A stretch of 64,000 nucleotides of DNA from a bacterium (lineage in GTDB: Bacteria; Cyanobacteriota; Vampirovibrionia; Gastranaerophilales; Gastranaerophilaceae), in NCBI GenBank assembly GCA_017470815.1, contig JAFUXT010000020.1, forward strand, positions 1-64,000, in the 5' to 3' direction. The notes under the pieces are model-generated. The model was not told where the DNA came from. It saw only the letters and a list, made by a program, of their open reading frames with translations, and did no database searches. The translations under genes were made by a program, and so were the position numbers. Of this stretch, positions 35,309 to 44,738 are shown piece by piece (the stretch's first letter is position 1; each line of letters begins with the position of its first letter).

Positions 35309-36335
35309 ATAATTCGTTCTCCTCGGTCATAAATTTTTTATACCTTGTCGTATATTTTGCAATTTCCATATTCACCGGAATGTTCATATATTCACCGTAA
35401 AAATCTGTTAAATATTTATCAATATTATTCATTGTATAAAAATCATAATCTTCAAATTTAATTTTTTGAACCGGTAAAATGTCACTTGTATTCATTATTG
35501 AAAACTTGTTATATTTAAAACTGAAGTTTCCCCAGCCGTATGCAGTAAGCGGGCTCTCTTTGCAGTATATTTTTTCATTTTTTAATTCTTTTGATGCCAA
35601 GTCAAATAATTCTGAAAAACAAGTTTTTTTGTATAATTGTTTATGGAATTGCTTTCTGTATTTATAATACTCCTGCTTTGACAAATCAGGATTTATATAA
35701 TCTCTTGGGAAAAAGTCTACTGTTAAACAGTCATTTAGTGAAGAACCGATATAGGCACTTAAACAAGACGGCTTTTGAGAAAAGATTATTTCATTCGGGT
35801 GATTTTCAAGTTCTTTTTCTACCAGTGATAAGTGCTCGGCATAGTTTATACTTTTATATGAATCAACATATATGTAGTTATTTTTTACATAATTACACAA
35901 TTTATCAAATTCATCCCTCATCAAATCAAAATCTATATCATCATCCCATGGGATAAAACCTTTGTGTCTCACTGCACCTATCAAACACCCTCCGGTAAGC
36001 ATTGGTTTAATATCTATTGCCTTTTCGAGGTCTTTGGTAATTGTATTTGCAAAATCAGCAAGTTTTAATTGGAATTCTCTCAATTCTCCTTTACAACTTG
36101 GTAATTTTGTTACATCAATAGTTTTATAATAATCTTTTAATATTTTGCTGTATTTTAAATATGCCGGTTTATAAAATAAAAACGGTTTTGAATTTTTTAT
36201 TTCGACAATTAACTGCTTATCTAAAGATATCAAATCATCAAGCCAGCACACTGATTCTACAAGATTTTTATATTTATGTTTGTATTCTTTTTGTAATAAA
36301 AAATTAATTACTTGCTGTACAAACTTTATTCTCAT
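35301..36335 (-). CDS. LicD-family phosphotransferase 1
   Basis: The 344-residue protein has the LicD signature [20 protein letters not shown] (near residues 114-134) with the DDDID metal-binding motif. LicD proteins transfer phosphocholine, ribitol phosphate or similar groups from CDP carriers to glycans on the inner face of the membrane. It has an N-terminal extension of about 100 residues before the core. It overlaps the previous licD gene by 32 bases; GAGGA lies eight bases before its ATG. The transferred group is not known; the CDP-ribitol-type synthase next door is the best hint. Confidence 0.9.
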   Translation of the reverse strand: MRIKFVQQVINFLLQKEYKHKYKNLVESVCWLDDLISLDKQLIVEIKNSKPFLFYKPAYLKYSKILKDYYKTIDVTKLPSCKGELREFQLKLADFANTITKDLEKAIDIKPMLTGGCLIGAVRHKGFIPWDDDIDFDLMRDEFDKLCNYVKNNYIYVDSYKSINYAEHLSLVEKELENHPNEIIFSQKPSCLSAYIGSSLNDCLTVDFFPRDYINPDLSKQEYYKYRKQFHKQLYKKTCFSELFDLASKELKNEKIYCKESPLTAYGWGNFSFKYNKFSIMNTSDILPVQKIKFEDYDFYTMNNIDKYLTDFYGEYMNIPVNMEIAKYTTRYKKFMTEENELYE

Positions 36336-37344
36336 TTTTTATTTCCTCATATATATTTGTAAGTTCGTGTAATATGTTATCATAGTCAATGTCTGATGAA
36401 TAATTCATTTGAGTGTGAGCAAAACCGGAATCTTGTATTCTCGGGAATGTCATTACAGCACCATATTCACCATATTCTCCCGATTGATACAAATGCTGCA
36501 ATGGGTCAATTGGAGCAGGAAGCGATAAATCCTCAAATTGCAGATTCTGTAATGGGAATATGTATTCGCAATCAAATACCGCACATTTTGTTGCTACGGT
36601 CATGGTTTCAAGTGAACGAATAACTTGGTTTGTTGTTGAATTTTCTTTATAAGAAATATCAATGATTTGCTGCTTTAAGGTATTAACAAAAGGAATTACT
36701 TCAAATTGATTGTATTTTCCAGAAATAAAATCTTTTACTTTATATTTTTTTAAAAAAGCATTTCTACATTCTAACCATTTGCATACGTGAATTGCTTTTT
36801 CTTCTTCTGTGTAACATTTTTTATTGATATATTCCATAGGGAAAAAATCAACTACATAATCATTATAACAAAGCTTTATTAATTGTGAGCCTGCATCATC
36901 ACAATATATATAATTTAATCCATATCTAACTAATTCTTTATCAAAAATTTCCGGCAATTTTAGATAATCATCTTTCATAATACAAAGGTCAATATCGTCA
37001 TCCCACGGGATAAAACCTTTGTGACGAATTGCACCAATTAAAGTCCCAAAATCTATCCAGTATTGCATATGGTATTTTTTTAGAATTACATCAATAATTT
37101 GTAAAATCTTTGTTTTTATCAATTGTACTTTTCTCAAATTTCCCGTTGCTTTCGGGATTTTTGTAATATCAATGGATTTTTCAATTATTGTTCTCAAAAG
37201 TTTTGTTTCTTTTGATACTTCAGATAATGTTCGTTTAATATTCAATGTTTTTAGTTTTAAGCCTAATACGGTTGTAACTTTGTATATTTTCCCGTTTTTT
37301 TCCTTTTGATTTTTTATAGAAAAAATATTCTGTAAAATCCCCAT
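36304..37344 (-). CDS. LicD-family phosphotransferase 2
   Basis: The protein has the core [20 protein letters not shown] with DDDID, as in LicD1, and continues with [18 protein letters not shown], typical of the family. I chose the ATG at 37344 because AGGGAG lies seven bases upstream; an ATG at 37368 would overlap the previous gene and add eight residues. With this start it is 346 residues and begins [12 protein letters not shown], similar to the probable start of LicD3 (MSLFSKIFSLED). The previous stop is one base away. It is the middle of a tightly packed operon. Confidence 0.9.
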   Translation of the reverse strand: MGILQNIFSIKNQKEKNGKIYKVTTVLGLKLKTLNIKRTLSEVSKETKLLRTIIEKSIDITKIPKATGNLRKVQLIKTKILQIIDVILKKYHMQYWIDFGTLIGAIRHKGFIPWDDDIDLCIMKDDYLKLPEIFDKELVRYGLNYIYCDDAGSQLIKLCYNDYVVDFFPMEYINKKCYTEEEKAIHVCKWLECRNAFLKKYKVKDFISGKYNQFEVIPFVNTLKQQIIDISYKENSTTNQVIRSLETMTVATKCAVFDCEYIFPLQNLQFEDLSLPAPIDPLQHLYQSGEYGEYGAVMTFPRIQDSGFAHTQMNYSSDIDYDNILHELTNIYEEIKNENKVCTASN

Positions 37345-37345
37345 A

Positions 37346-37810
37346 TTATTTCTCCCTTGTTTCTGCATCCATAGGCAGGTGATTGTCCACTTTTTCCTGC
37401 AACTTTTTATAATTATTATAGATTTTCTTTTTGAGACTGGATGAACTTATGCCTGCGCCATAAGGGAAGTAAACAACATCTACCCCCATGTCTTTCAGGT
37501 AATCATATTTCCCTGCCCAATCATCTCCAACTACGAATATGTCAAAATTGAGTTTTGCAACTTTATCCGTATGGTCTAATGAACGTTGCGGAATTACAAC
37601 ATCAGGACCTTTAATAGCTTTCATCAGCGCAATTCTTTCTTCAAACGGAATTATCGGAGTCGACTTGTAACTTGCAACGAGTTCATCGGTATTAACGCCG
37701 ACAATTAAAATATCCCCTAATGCTCTTGCGTATTCAATCATTTTCAGATGATTGATATGTAACATATCAAATGTTCCCGATGTATAAACTACTGTTTTAT
37801 TTCCTATCAT
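37346..37810 (-). CDS. Cytidylyltransferase, glycerol-3-phosphate type (TagD-like)
   Basis: The 154-residue protein has the nucleotidyltransferase motif GTFDMLHINHLKMI (HxxH-type HIGH motif) near the N-terminus, PFEERIALMKAIKGPD in the middle, and GISSSSLKKKI (ISTS-like motif) near the C-terminus. Members of the TagD group make CDP-glycerol from CTP and glycerol 3-phosphate; others activate ethanolamine phosphate or sugar phosphates. Its start overlaps the aminotransferase stop (TAATG). Together with the neighbouring PLP enzyme it may activate an amino-alcohol phosphate, but the substrate is not shown by sequence. Confidence 0.88.
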   Translation of the reverse strand: MIGNKTVVYTSGTFDMLHINHLKMIEYARALGDILIVGVNTDELVASYKSTPIIPFEERIALMKAIKGPDVVIPQRSLDHTDKVAKLNFDIFVVGDDWAGKYDYLKDMGVDVVYFPYGAGISSSSLKKKIYNNYKKLQEKVDNHLPMDAETREK

Positions 37811-38904
37811 TATGATACTCCCTGTAATTGTTTTACCTTAATCGCATTAATAGACAACAAGAGGTTTTCCAATAAATCATCAATGTCTGACATTGTAGTA
37901 TTACCTATATGTGCAACTCTAAACATTTTGTTACCGAGTTCCCCGCCACAAGGATTTACACATATTTCATAATTTTCTCTTAAATATTTGACAACATCAT
38001 TCGCATTAACCCCTTCCAAAACCACAGGTGTGACTGTATAAGATTTTGGATAATCAGGAATAGTTAATCCTGACTCCGTCGCTCTTTTTCTGAAATAATT
38101 TGCTTTATCTTGAACTATTTTTATCCAAGCATCTTTCCCGCCGGCTTTTTCAATAAGTTCAAGCATATCTTTTAATTCATACATTATAGAAACCGTAGTC
38201 GTAAAAGGAGTTTGCCCTCTTTCAATATTCTTAAAATACGATTTAAAATCGAAATAATATGAATTAGGATTTCCTTCTCTATTTATTTTATCAACCATTC
38301 TTTTACTGAATGCAACAATTGACATCCCAGGCGATAAACAAAGACCTTTTTGCGAGCTTATAATAGTTACATCAATTCCCCATTTTTCCATATCATAATC
38401 ATCAGCCAAAAATGTTGAAATCGCATCAACAATCAAGTACATATTATTTCTTTTGCAAAAATCACTGATTAATTTTATATCATATAATTTGCCGGAAGAA
38501 GTTTCATCAAGATTCACAAATAATGCGGTATAACCCTTATTTTCATAAGGTTCTAAATCTTTTGCTTCTATTACCTCATTCCATTCCAAATTAATTGAAT
38601 CGTACGGAATATTATACCACTTTAAAAGTTCACAAAACCTGTGCCCGAAACTTCCGCCGTTTATAACTAAAGCCTTATCATTTTCCCCCATGCAATTATC
38701 CACAACCGCATCCATTGCACCTGTTCCTGAAGCCGCAAGATAAATTGTTGTGCAATTTTCAGCACCCATCATTTTTGCAACTTTTGCTAAGCATTCTTTT
38801 ACCATATTGCCATATTCTTGAGTTCTAAAATATGTATAACCTTTTTCAAGTACGTTTTTCGTACTAGGATACATTTCAACAGGTCCGACAATGAATTGTT
38901 TCAT
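37810..38904 (-). CDS. Class V PLP-dependent aminotransferase in the LicD operon
   Basis: The 364-residue protein resembles the alanine-glyoxylate/2-aminoethylphosphonate aminotransferase group: FIVGPVEMYPS at the start, YLAASGTGAMDAV as phosphate-binding loop, and TIISSQKGLCLSPGM with the PLP lysine. Within a CDP-alcohol and LicD operon it probably makes an aminated precursor of the surface substituent. A PhnW-like role is less likely because no PEP mutase or phosphonopyruvate decarboxylase gene is present in the window. It shares one base with the upstream stop (TAATG) and one with the downstream start. Confidence 0.85.
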   Translation of the reverse strand: MKQFIVGPVEMYPSTKNVLEKGYTYFRTQEYGNMVKECLAKVAKMMGAENCTTIYLAASGTGAMDAVVDNCMGENDKALVINGGSFGHRFCELLKWYNIPYDSINLEWNEVIEAKDLEPYENKGYTALFVNLDETSSGKLYDIKLISDFCKRNNMYLIVDAISTFLADDYDMEKWGIDVTIISSQKGLCLSPGMSIVAFSKRMVDKINREGNPNSYYFDFKSYFKNIERGQTPFTTTVSIMYELKDMLELIEKAGGKDAWIKIVQDKANYFRKRATESGLTIPDYPKSYTVTPVVLEGVNANDVVKYLRENYEICVNPCGGELGNKMFRVAHIGNTTMSDIDDLLENLLLSINAIKVKQLQGVS

Positions 38905-39863
38905 TAATTACTATCTCCGATTAAATCCTTCATAACTTCTTTTTCTGTTTCCGAAAGTTTTATGTATGCATTATGCCCGAAGCCAAATTTTTTGGGATAC
39001 GCCATATAATCACCAAAAATATCTGATAAATATTGTTCAGGTTTATTTATACACATAGCCTGAAAACCTTCAAACTCAATTTCTTTCAGCGGGAAAATTG
39101 TTTCATAAGAATAAACCCATAAAGGTTCGGTATATGAATAATCTAAACCGCATTGAATATCGCTGTTTTCGACAAAAATATTTGGTATAAGTTCTGAATT
39201 TAGTTCTTTTATTTTTTGCAAAACTTTGTCTGAACTGCTATAATTTTTATTTTTATTTAATTGGTTTCTTATTTTTTGTAAATATTTAGTTTTAAGTATT
39301 CTATTTTCTTTATTTTCAACCGAATTTGCATAATCGCATGGAAAAATATCAACAAACAAATGAGAGCATCTTTTGTGCTTAACTTTAATAATAGTTTGCG
39401 CTTTACCCAAATAAGTCTGTTCAGCATATATATCGTGATTTCTTGATGTGTTATTAAATGCATCAATTATCTTTTCATAATCTTCTCTCATCATACTTAC
39501 GTCAATATCGTCATCCCACGGTATAAAACCTTTGTGACGGACAGCCCCTAGAAGTGAACCAAAATCAAGCCAGTATCTTAGTCCGTTTTGTTTGCATACA
39601 TAGTCAAATTCTTTTAAGAGAGCAAGATTCGCAAGTTGAATATCTCTTATTTGTCCGGTGGCCGGCGGAAGTGTTGTTATATCAACATTATTCCTTTTAT
39701 ATTTTTCAAAAGGATTTTCTTTTTGTTTTTTAATATATTCAGTTTTGGGAAATTTAATTTTTATACCCAAAATATGCAAAATTTTGTGTGTCACCCCGTA
39801 ATCTTCAAGCGAAAATATTTTTGAAAATAGGCTCATAACCATAATATCCCATTTTGGGGGCAT
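38904..39863 (-). CDS. LicD-family phosphotransferase 3
   Basis: The first gene of the operon encodes up to 319 residues with the core [20 protein letters not shown] and DDDID motif and VDIFPCDYAN. Three starts are possible: Met1 (39863), Met8 (39842) and Met10 (39836). Met10 gives MSLFSKIFSLED, which matches LicD2, and the region HKILHILGIKIKFPK that follows resembles the N-termini of other surface-polysaccharide enzymes. Met1 has GGGGA nine bases upstream. The 186-bp divergent gap to 40050 must carry the operon promoter. Confidence 0.88.
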   Translation of the reverse strand: MPPKWDIMVMSLFSKIFSLEDYGVTHKILHILGIKIKFPKTEYIKKQKENPFEKYKRNNVDITTLPPATGQIRDIQLANLALLKEFDYVCKQNGLRYWLDFGSLLGAVRHKGFIPWDDDIDVSMMREDYEKIIDAFNNTSRNHDIYAEQTYLGKAQTIIKVKHKRCSHLFVDIFPCDYANSVENKENRILKTKYLQKIRNQLNKNKNYSSSDKVLQKIKELNSELIPNIFVENSDIQCGLDYSYTEPLWVYSYETIFPLKEIEFEGFQAMCINKPEQYLSDIFGDYMAYPKKFGFGHNAYIKLSETEKEVMKDLIGDSN

Positions 39864-40049
39864 ATAAAATTATCCCCAAATATCTTAACTTACTTATAAC
39901 TCGGAACTATCCATTCCTTAATAAGTGTAGCACGAATATAATAAAAAAAATATATATGTTAAATTTTGTTTTATTTTGATTCAGATATATCAAATTATAT
40001 TTTTTTAGGGTTTAATATTTTATAAATATAACCCTCGGAAATTAAATTC

Positions 40050-41654
40050 ATGTACGATATCACAGTTCAATCTTATAATTTAAATAAATCCCCAAACCCA
40101 TATAGCCAAATCTATTCATCGAAAAAATATTTATGGCTGAAAGATCCGTTTGTAAATTCAAATAAAAAACACCCTAAAGAAGAAGCCGCAGGACTTATTT
40201 TGGCTACCGCATCCCTTTTGATGCTGTCAAAAGGGATTCAGAAAAATGCTAAAAAAGTACTTTTGGTATTAAAAAAGTACACTGATAAAAAATATCAAAA
40301 AACATTCTTTGATGATTCAAAATCTAAAAAAAATTTTTATAATTTTACCGGCAGAAAAATTGATTCATTTATTCATAAATCAGAAAGCCTTAATAACATC
40401 ATCTCACTCAAAGATATTTTGTTTATGAAGTTGATGTATGAATCTAAACCTACAAAATGGATTCATTCTTCAATTTCGGAATTGTTTGAAAAAATTTCAA
40501 GACATACAGTCTCAAAATCATATAGAAAAACTCAAAAAGAATTTGATAAAATGTATAATATTTTTGACAAATTTGATGAGTACCTTTTGAAACACCCCGT
40601 AAAAGATAAAACCTATGCGTACAAAGATAAACAACTGACTTTTGAGGAAATGATAAAAGAAGCAAAAAGTTGCAGAGAAAGTGTAAGACTTGTTGTAAAT
40701 TCATTTATAGCAAGACCGACACAACAAATTCGATATGAAAGTATTAAAGACTCGACATCATCATTATATTCAAGATTTTGGAACGAATCATTTAAAGGTT
40801 TTTGGACAAAAGAAAATAAATTTAAAAGAAAAGAAATGTGGCAAACTTTTATTGCTGCCGAGCAGGTTAAACTAAATAAAACCGAACTTGCAACGCAAGT
40901 TGCTTTTGCAAGAAATATGCTTTCTTACACGCCAAAAGCGAAATCAAGATATATTTCAGGGTATCTTAAAAATATAGATTCTGTTATTCCGCAGGAAGAT
41001 ATTGAGGGAGCAAATATTTTAAAAAGGCTTGAATGGTATATTCAGGATAATTCTGCGTTAACTGTAAATAAGGAAAATTTTATATACGAACTTGATAAAT
41101 TGGAAAAACATCAATCCGTTGTGTCAGCGGATGCAAAGATGAGTGAATCTAATATAAAAGATAAAAAAACAAATATAAGAATGATTCGCACAATGGTAAA
41201 TGATGACGGAACGGGCGAACTTGATGATATGATAAACATATACAGGCGTTTAGCACCTTTCGAGTTATCAAAATCCGGGGCCTTGGATGTTGCCCGCAAA
41301 TCCGTTGAATCATTTGACCGTTCTGTTCATCTTGAAACAGGAGAATTGTATGATAAACTCCGAGATTTAGATATCGGTTCGGCTCCGACTGATGTCCTGA
41401 CCTTGGTATTTTCTGCATGGATGATTGTATCTGCGTTGGATAAAGCTAAAAATCATGAAGAAAAAAAATCCATATTATTAAAATCAGGTATTCCGATTAT
41501 TGGTGGTGTTGCCACAACTCTTATTTCGGCAACGAAACTTTTATCGAGCGGAAAATCAATTATGTTAGGGTTTATCTCAGGTCTTATTTTAAACAGAATG
41601 GGTTTAATTGCAGATGATATAAGAAAAGAAATAAGATCTGATAAAAAATCATAA
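40050..41654 (+). CDS. Hypothetical protein with terminal membrane segments (534 aa)
   Basis: No family is recognised. Residues about 47-62 (AAGLILATASLLMLSKGI) form a possible membrane helix, the long middle (70-440) is charged and helical with many Lys, Phe and Tyr, and residues 445-520 hold hydrophobic stretches (TDVLTLVFSAWMIVSALD; IPIIGGVATTLISATKLL; IMLGFISGLILNRMG). It is probably membrane-associated. No good Shine-Dalgarno sequence is visible before the ATG. It is divergent from the LicD operon and convergent with the lipid kinase. Probably restricted to this lineage. Confidence 0.7.
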   Translation: MYDITVQSYNLNKSPNPYSQIYSSKKYLWLKDPFVNSNKKHPKEEAAGLILATASLLMLSKGIQKNAKKVLLVLKKYTDKKYQKTFFDDSKSKKNFYNFTGRKIDSFIHKSESLNNIISLKDILFMKLMYESKPTKWIHSSISELFEKISRHTVSKSYRKTQKEFDKMYNIFDKFDEYLLKHPVKDKTYAYKDKQLTFEEMIKEAKSCRESVRLVVNSFIARPTQQIRYESIKDSTSSLYSRFWNESFKGFWTKENKFKRKEMWQTFIAAEQVKLNKTELATQVAFARNMLSYTPKAKSRYISGYLKNIDSVIPQEDIEGANILKRLEWYIQDNSALTVNKENFIYELDKLEKHQSVVSADAKMSESNIKDKKTNIRMIRTMVNDDGTGELDDMINIYRRLAPFELSKSGALDVARKSVESFDRSVHLETGELYDKLRDLDIGSAPTDVLTLVFSAWMIVSALDKAKNHEEKKSILLKSGIPIIGGVATTLISATKLLSSGKSIMLGFISGLILNRMGLIADDIRKEIRSDKKS

Positions 41655-41708
41655 AATTAGCAGACCTGCAACAACAAATTTTCATCTTAAAAAAGTAATT
41701 TACCGCAT

Positions 41709-42566
41709 TTATTTTGAATAAACATTTAAAATTTGCGGGATGACAGAGATATTTATGTCGTTTTTCAATTTCATTTTTTCTCCGTCTATGTGACAGGCAA
41801 CCCAGTTATTTTTTATAGTTAATTTATTCGTTTTAAAATATTTAGTTTTTTTTGTATTAAATTTTATATTCAAAAGGATTTTCAGAAATTCAATAAAAAA
41901 TGAAACGGGATTTTTGGTATTTAGAACAAAAACATCCATAAGTCCGTCGTCAAGTTCATTTTTTCTTCCGACAGAAACCCAATTCCGATACATATTTGCA
42001 GAATTTGCAACAATTACACAACTTGCATTGATTCTTATATCTCTACCGGCAACATTTATATCATAAGGTCTGGGATTAAGTTTCAATGCAAAAATTATAC
42101 CTGCCAGAAAATACGCAAAATAACCAAAATCATTTTTTATGGATTGAGGAGTTTTACAAATTATATCAGAATCGTACCCAAATCCGCATCGTAAAAAAGA
42201 TGGCAAATTATTTATATTAAGAGCGTCAATTTTTTTGATATTATTTTTATCAATAATTTTTAATGCTTTTTTTAAATTTGACGGAATACCCAATTTTGCA
42301 GCAAGCAAATTTGCAGTTCCGCATGGAATTATAGCAAGAGTCATATCCGTTCCTGCGATAATTCTTGCAACCTTATTAACTGTCCCGTCACCGCCAACCG
42401 CAAAAATAGTGTCATATCCGTTTAAATCAGTATTATCAAGTTCATCTATTGATACAAATTTAAACAAACTGCATCTTTTCAGCAGAAATTTATGTATTAT
42501 TTTTTTGTGGAGAATTGCTTTTTTGCGGCCTGCATTATAGTTGAAAACGACAAGAGCATTTTTCAT
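41709..42566 (-). CDS. Diacylglycerol kinase-like lipid kinase (DAGK catalytic domain)
   Basis: This enzyme would phosphorylate a lipid with ATP. The 285-residue protein has the catalytic-domain motifs AVGGDGTVNKVARIIAG (near residue 56) and AIIPCGTANLLAAKLGIP, plus the C-terminal region with DDGLMDVFVL. It begins directly after the PAP2 stop (TAAATG) and is third in an operon with PAP2 and a radical SAM protein. A kinase and a phosphatase together suggest lipid phosphate turnover, for example recycling of diacylglycerol or undecaprenol. Substrate is not decided. Confidence 0.9.
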   Translation of the reverse strand: MKNALVVFNYNAGRKKAILHKKIIHKFLLKRCSLFKFVSIDELDNTDLNGYDTIFAVGGDGTVNKVARIIAGTDMTLAIIPCGTANLLAAKLGIPSNLKKALKIIDKNNIKKIDALNINNLPSFLRCGFGYDSDIICKTPQSIKNDFGYFAYFLAGIIFALKLNPRPYDINVAGRDIRINASCVIVANSANMYRNWVSVGRKNELDDGLMDVFVLNTKNPVSFFIEFLKILLNIKFNTKKTKYFKTNKLTIKNNWVACHIDGEKMKLKNDINISVIPQILNVYSK

Positions 42567-43181
42567 TTAACATTTGCCCCCGATAAGTCTTATCAGTTTT
42601 ATATAAAACAAAATAAATATTAATGCAAGTAAATACCCTCCGATAACATCTGTCGGATTATGCACCCCTAACCAAATTCTGCTGAAACCTTCAAATAAAA
42701 TCCACAATATAGCAAAACATATCCCAGTAATTTTTAGAATTTTATTTTTGCAATATTTTACGAGGTAAAATATTATAAGTCCGTAGAGGGTTGTCGTAAT
42801 GAAAGTGTGATTAGACACAAAACTAAATGACGTTTTATGGACAAATAATTGCATTTCAACAGGAGGCCTTGGTCTTTGCACTACATTTTTTAATATTTTG
42901 TTAAAACAATATGCAACCATAGGAGATGATACAAAAATTATCAAATCAATCAGTAAATATTTTTTGAAAAAGTAAATTCCGCCAATAATAAGCGGAACAT
43001 ACAAACAAATGTTGTAAAGCCATGAACCTGCCATATCAGGTATGGAAACAGGCAGATTTTTTAATAATTCCTGAACGGATAATATAACACCTCTGTCCCA
43101 TTGAGTAACAACAGGACAGGTGTTTACAATAATTGAATAAATTATAAATAATATTACAAGTACAATAATACTTTTTTTCAC
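42567..43181 (-). CDS. PAP2-family membrane phosphatase
   Basis: The protein has the three acid phosphatase motifs: KNVVQRPRPP, SFVSNHTFITT (SxxHxxF-like, with Ser/Asn in place of SGH) and RIWLGVHNPTDVIGGY, across six predicted helices. I chose a GTG start at 43181 because AAGGA lies seven bases upstream and just past the previous stop (43192). The upstream ATG at 43289 would overlap the radical SAM gene by 98 bases and add a 36-residue stretch unlike a PAP2 N-terminus. The GTG start gives 204 residues. Substrates may be phosphatidic acid or undecaprenyl pyrophosphate. Confidence 0.87.
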   Translation of the reverse strand: MKKSIIVLVILFIIYSIIVNTCPVVTQWDRGVILSVQELLKNLPVSIPDMAGSWLYNICLYVPLIIGGIYFFKKYLLIDLIIFVSSPMVAYCFNKILKNVVQRPRPPVEMQLFVHKTSFSFVSNHTFITTTLYGLIIFYLVKYCKNKILKITGICFAILWILFEGFSRIWLGVHNPTDVIGGYLLALIFILFYIKLIRLIGGKC

Positions 43182-43191
43182 TTTATTATCC

Positions 43192-44709
43192 TTAATGGCA
43201 TCCGCATCCTGCACAGTGCCCATCGCAAGCGTGTTCAGGTTTTTCGGTTGAGCAGAAGTGATCTCGGTCAATGTAATATTCTCCTTCAAGCGGGAATATT
43301 GTCATCCATAGATTTTCTCTCCAATCTTTATCAAGAATTTCTTTGACTTCAGATGAATACTTGTCAATTTCTGCTTTAATTTGAGGATTTGTAAGGTAAT
43401 CTGCAGCGCCTTTATGTGTTTCGTAAGGTTTAAATTCTTCGTAGTATTTTCTCAATACATCAGGTCTGTCAACAATCATACAAGGACGAAGCATATTGCC
43501 GTCTTCATAAGGAATACCGTTTCTTATTGCAGTCATAAACGGAGAAGCCAAAGCCTCTGTTAATGTGCAATCTTTAAGATTATGAGTAGCCAAATGAACA
43601 AATGTACAAGGTTCAACATCCCCTCTTGGATTAACATGAATATATTGGCGGCCGCCTGCGATACATCCCATCATTTCAGGTCCGTCACCCCAAAAATCAA
43701 CTGTCATCATAGGCAAAGTATTTCTTGCATTATAAACGGCTTTTAAAATTTGACGTCTTTGCTGTGCGTTCGGTGTCATACTGACATCAGGACTGTCTCC
43801 GACAGGAACATAATGGAAAAACCAAGTCCATAAGCATCCTTTATCAGATAACATCTTCATAAAATCGTCCGAAGTAACCTCGTCACAGTTTTGACTTGTA
43901 GCTGTAACGGAAGCACCGAAGAAAATTCCTGCTTCTCGAAGCATATCCATCTTTTGCATAACCATATCAAAACATCCGTCCCCTCTTACGGCATCAGTGT
44001 TTTCTTTTAAACCGCCTAATGAGAACATCGGCTGAACATTGCCAAGTCTTTTAAGCGTTTCTACCGTTTTTTCGGTAATCAAAGAACCGTTAGTGAATGT
44101 GATAAATGTGCAATCGTTAAATTCTTCGCAAAGTTCAAGAAATTCTTTTCTTGCAAAAGGTTCTCCACCTACGATTGGGAAAATATGAATACCCATCACA
44201 TCTCTTGCTTCGGTAAATATTTCTCTCCATTTATCTTTTGTCAAATCTTCTTTGACATCATATTCGTGTGCCCAGCAGCCTTTGCAATTGAAGTTGCATC
44301 TTTTTGTAATACTTGCCAAAAGTACAGTAGGCGGGAAGAAACCGTTTTTCTCATTAAATTCCGAACGCTTTCTCAAATTATCGCCGTAATAGCCATTTAC
44401 AAAAAAGTTTTTAATCCATTTATTACGACAATTAGGGTGAAGTTCGGTTAAAATTCTTTTCCACCAGAAAAGATGTGCGTGTTCAGTTTCAAAAAGCCAT
44501 TGCATCCTTTTAGCGTGATTAATACCGCCTTTTGACCCCGAAATTTTTTCAAATATTTTTGCAAGATTTATCAGTTTTTCTTTACTGAAATTGTGCCCGA
44601 GATAATTTATAGCCGAATCTATTGCAAGATTGCTTAACTGTAATTTTATTCTGTCAAAAGCACCCATAGAGTTGGATTGCCATACTGTTGATTGTTTTTC
44701 TACTCTCAT
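43192..44709 (-). CDS. Radical SAM protein with Cys-rich C-terminus
   Basis: The 505-residue protein has an N-terminal helical region, the radical SAM cluster motif CNFNCKGCW (near residue 142), GGEPFARKE, and a C-terminal iron-sulfur region with PRGDVEPCTFVH, followed by a tail ending ACDGHCAGCGCH. These suggest at least one extra cluster. Its reaction is unknown. It leads an operon with PAP2 and a diacylglycerol kinase-like gene, which hints at lipid modification. AAAGGAG precedes the ATG with ideal spacing. The CxGxCxxCxCH terminus resembles that of the formyltransferase-like protein at 9005. Confidence 0.9.
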   Translation of the reverse strand: MRVEKQSTVWQSNSMGAFDRIKLQLSNLAIDSAINYLGHNFSKEKLINLAKIFEKISGSKGGINHAKRMQWLFETEHAHLFWWKRILTELHPNCRNKWIKNFFVNGYYGDNLRKRSEFNEKNGFFPPTVLLASITKRCNFNCKGCWAHEYDVKEDLTKDKWREIFTEARDVMGIHIFPIVGGEPFARKEFLELCEEFNDCTFITFTNGSLITEKTVETLKRLGNVQPMFSLGGLKENTDAVRGDGCFDMVMQKMDMLREAGIFFGASVTATSQNCDEVTSDDFMKMLSDKGCLWTWFFHYVPVGDSPDVSMTPNAQQRRQILKAVYNARNTLPMMTVDFWGDGPEMMGCIAGGRQYIHVNPRGDVEPCTFVHLATHNLKDCTLTEALASPFMTAIRNGIPYEDGNMLRPCMIVDRPDVLRKYYEEFKPYETHKGAADYLTNPQIKAEIDKYSSEVKEILDKDWRENLWMTIFPLEGEYYIDRDHFCSTEKPEHACDGHCAGCGCH

Positions 44710-44738
44710 ATTGTCTCCTTTAATTTTCCCTATAAAAA

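Noticed and set aside
37810-38904. Phosphonate pathway (PhnW) reading of the LicD-operon aminotransferase
   Set aside because: PEP mutase and phosphonopyruvate decarboxylase genes are not present in the window; kept only as an alternative.
43182-43289. ATG start for the PAP2 gene at 43289
   Set aside because: It would overlap the radical SAM gene by 98 bases; a GTG at 43181 has AAGGA at the right distance and gives a normal PAP2 N-terminus.
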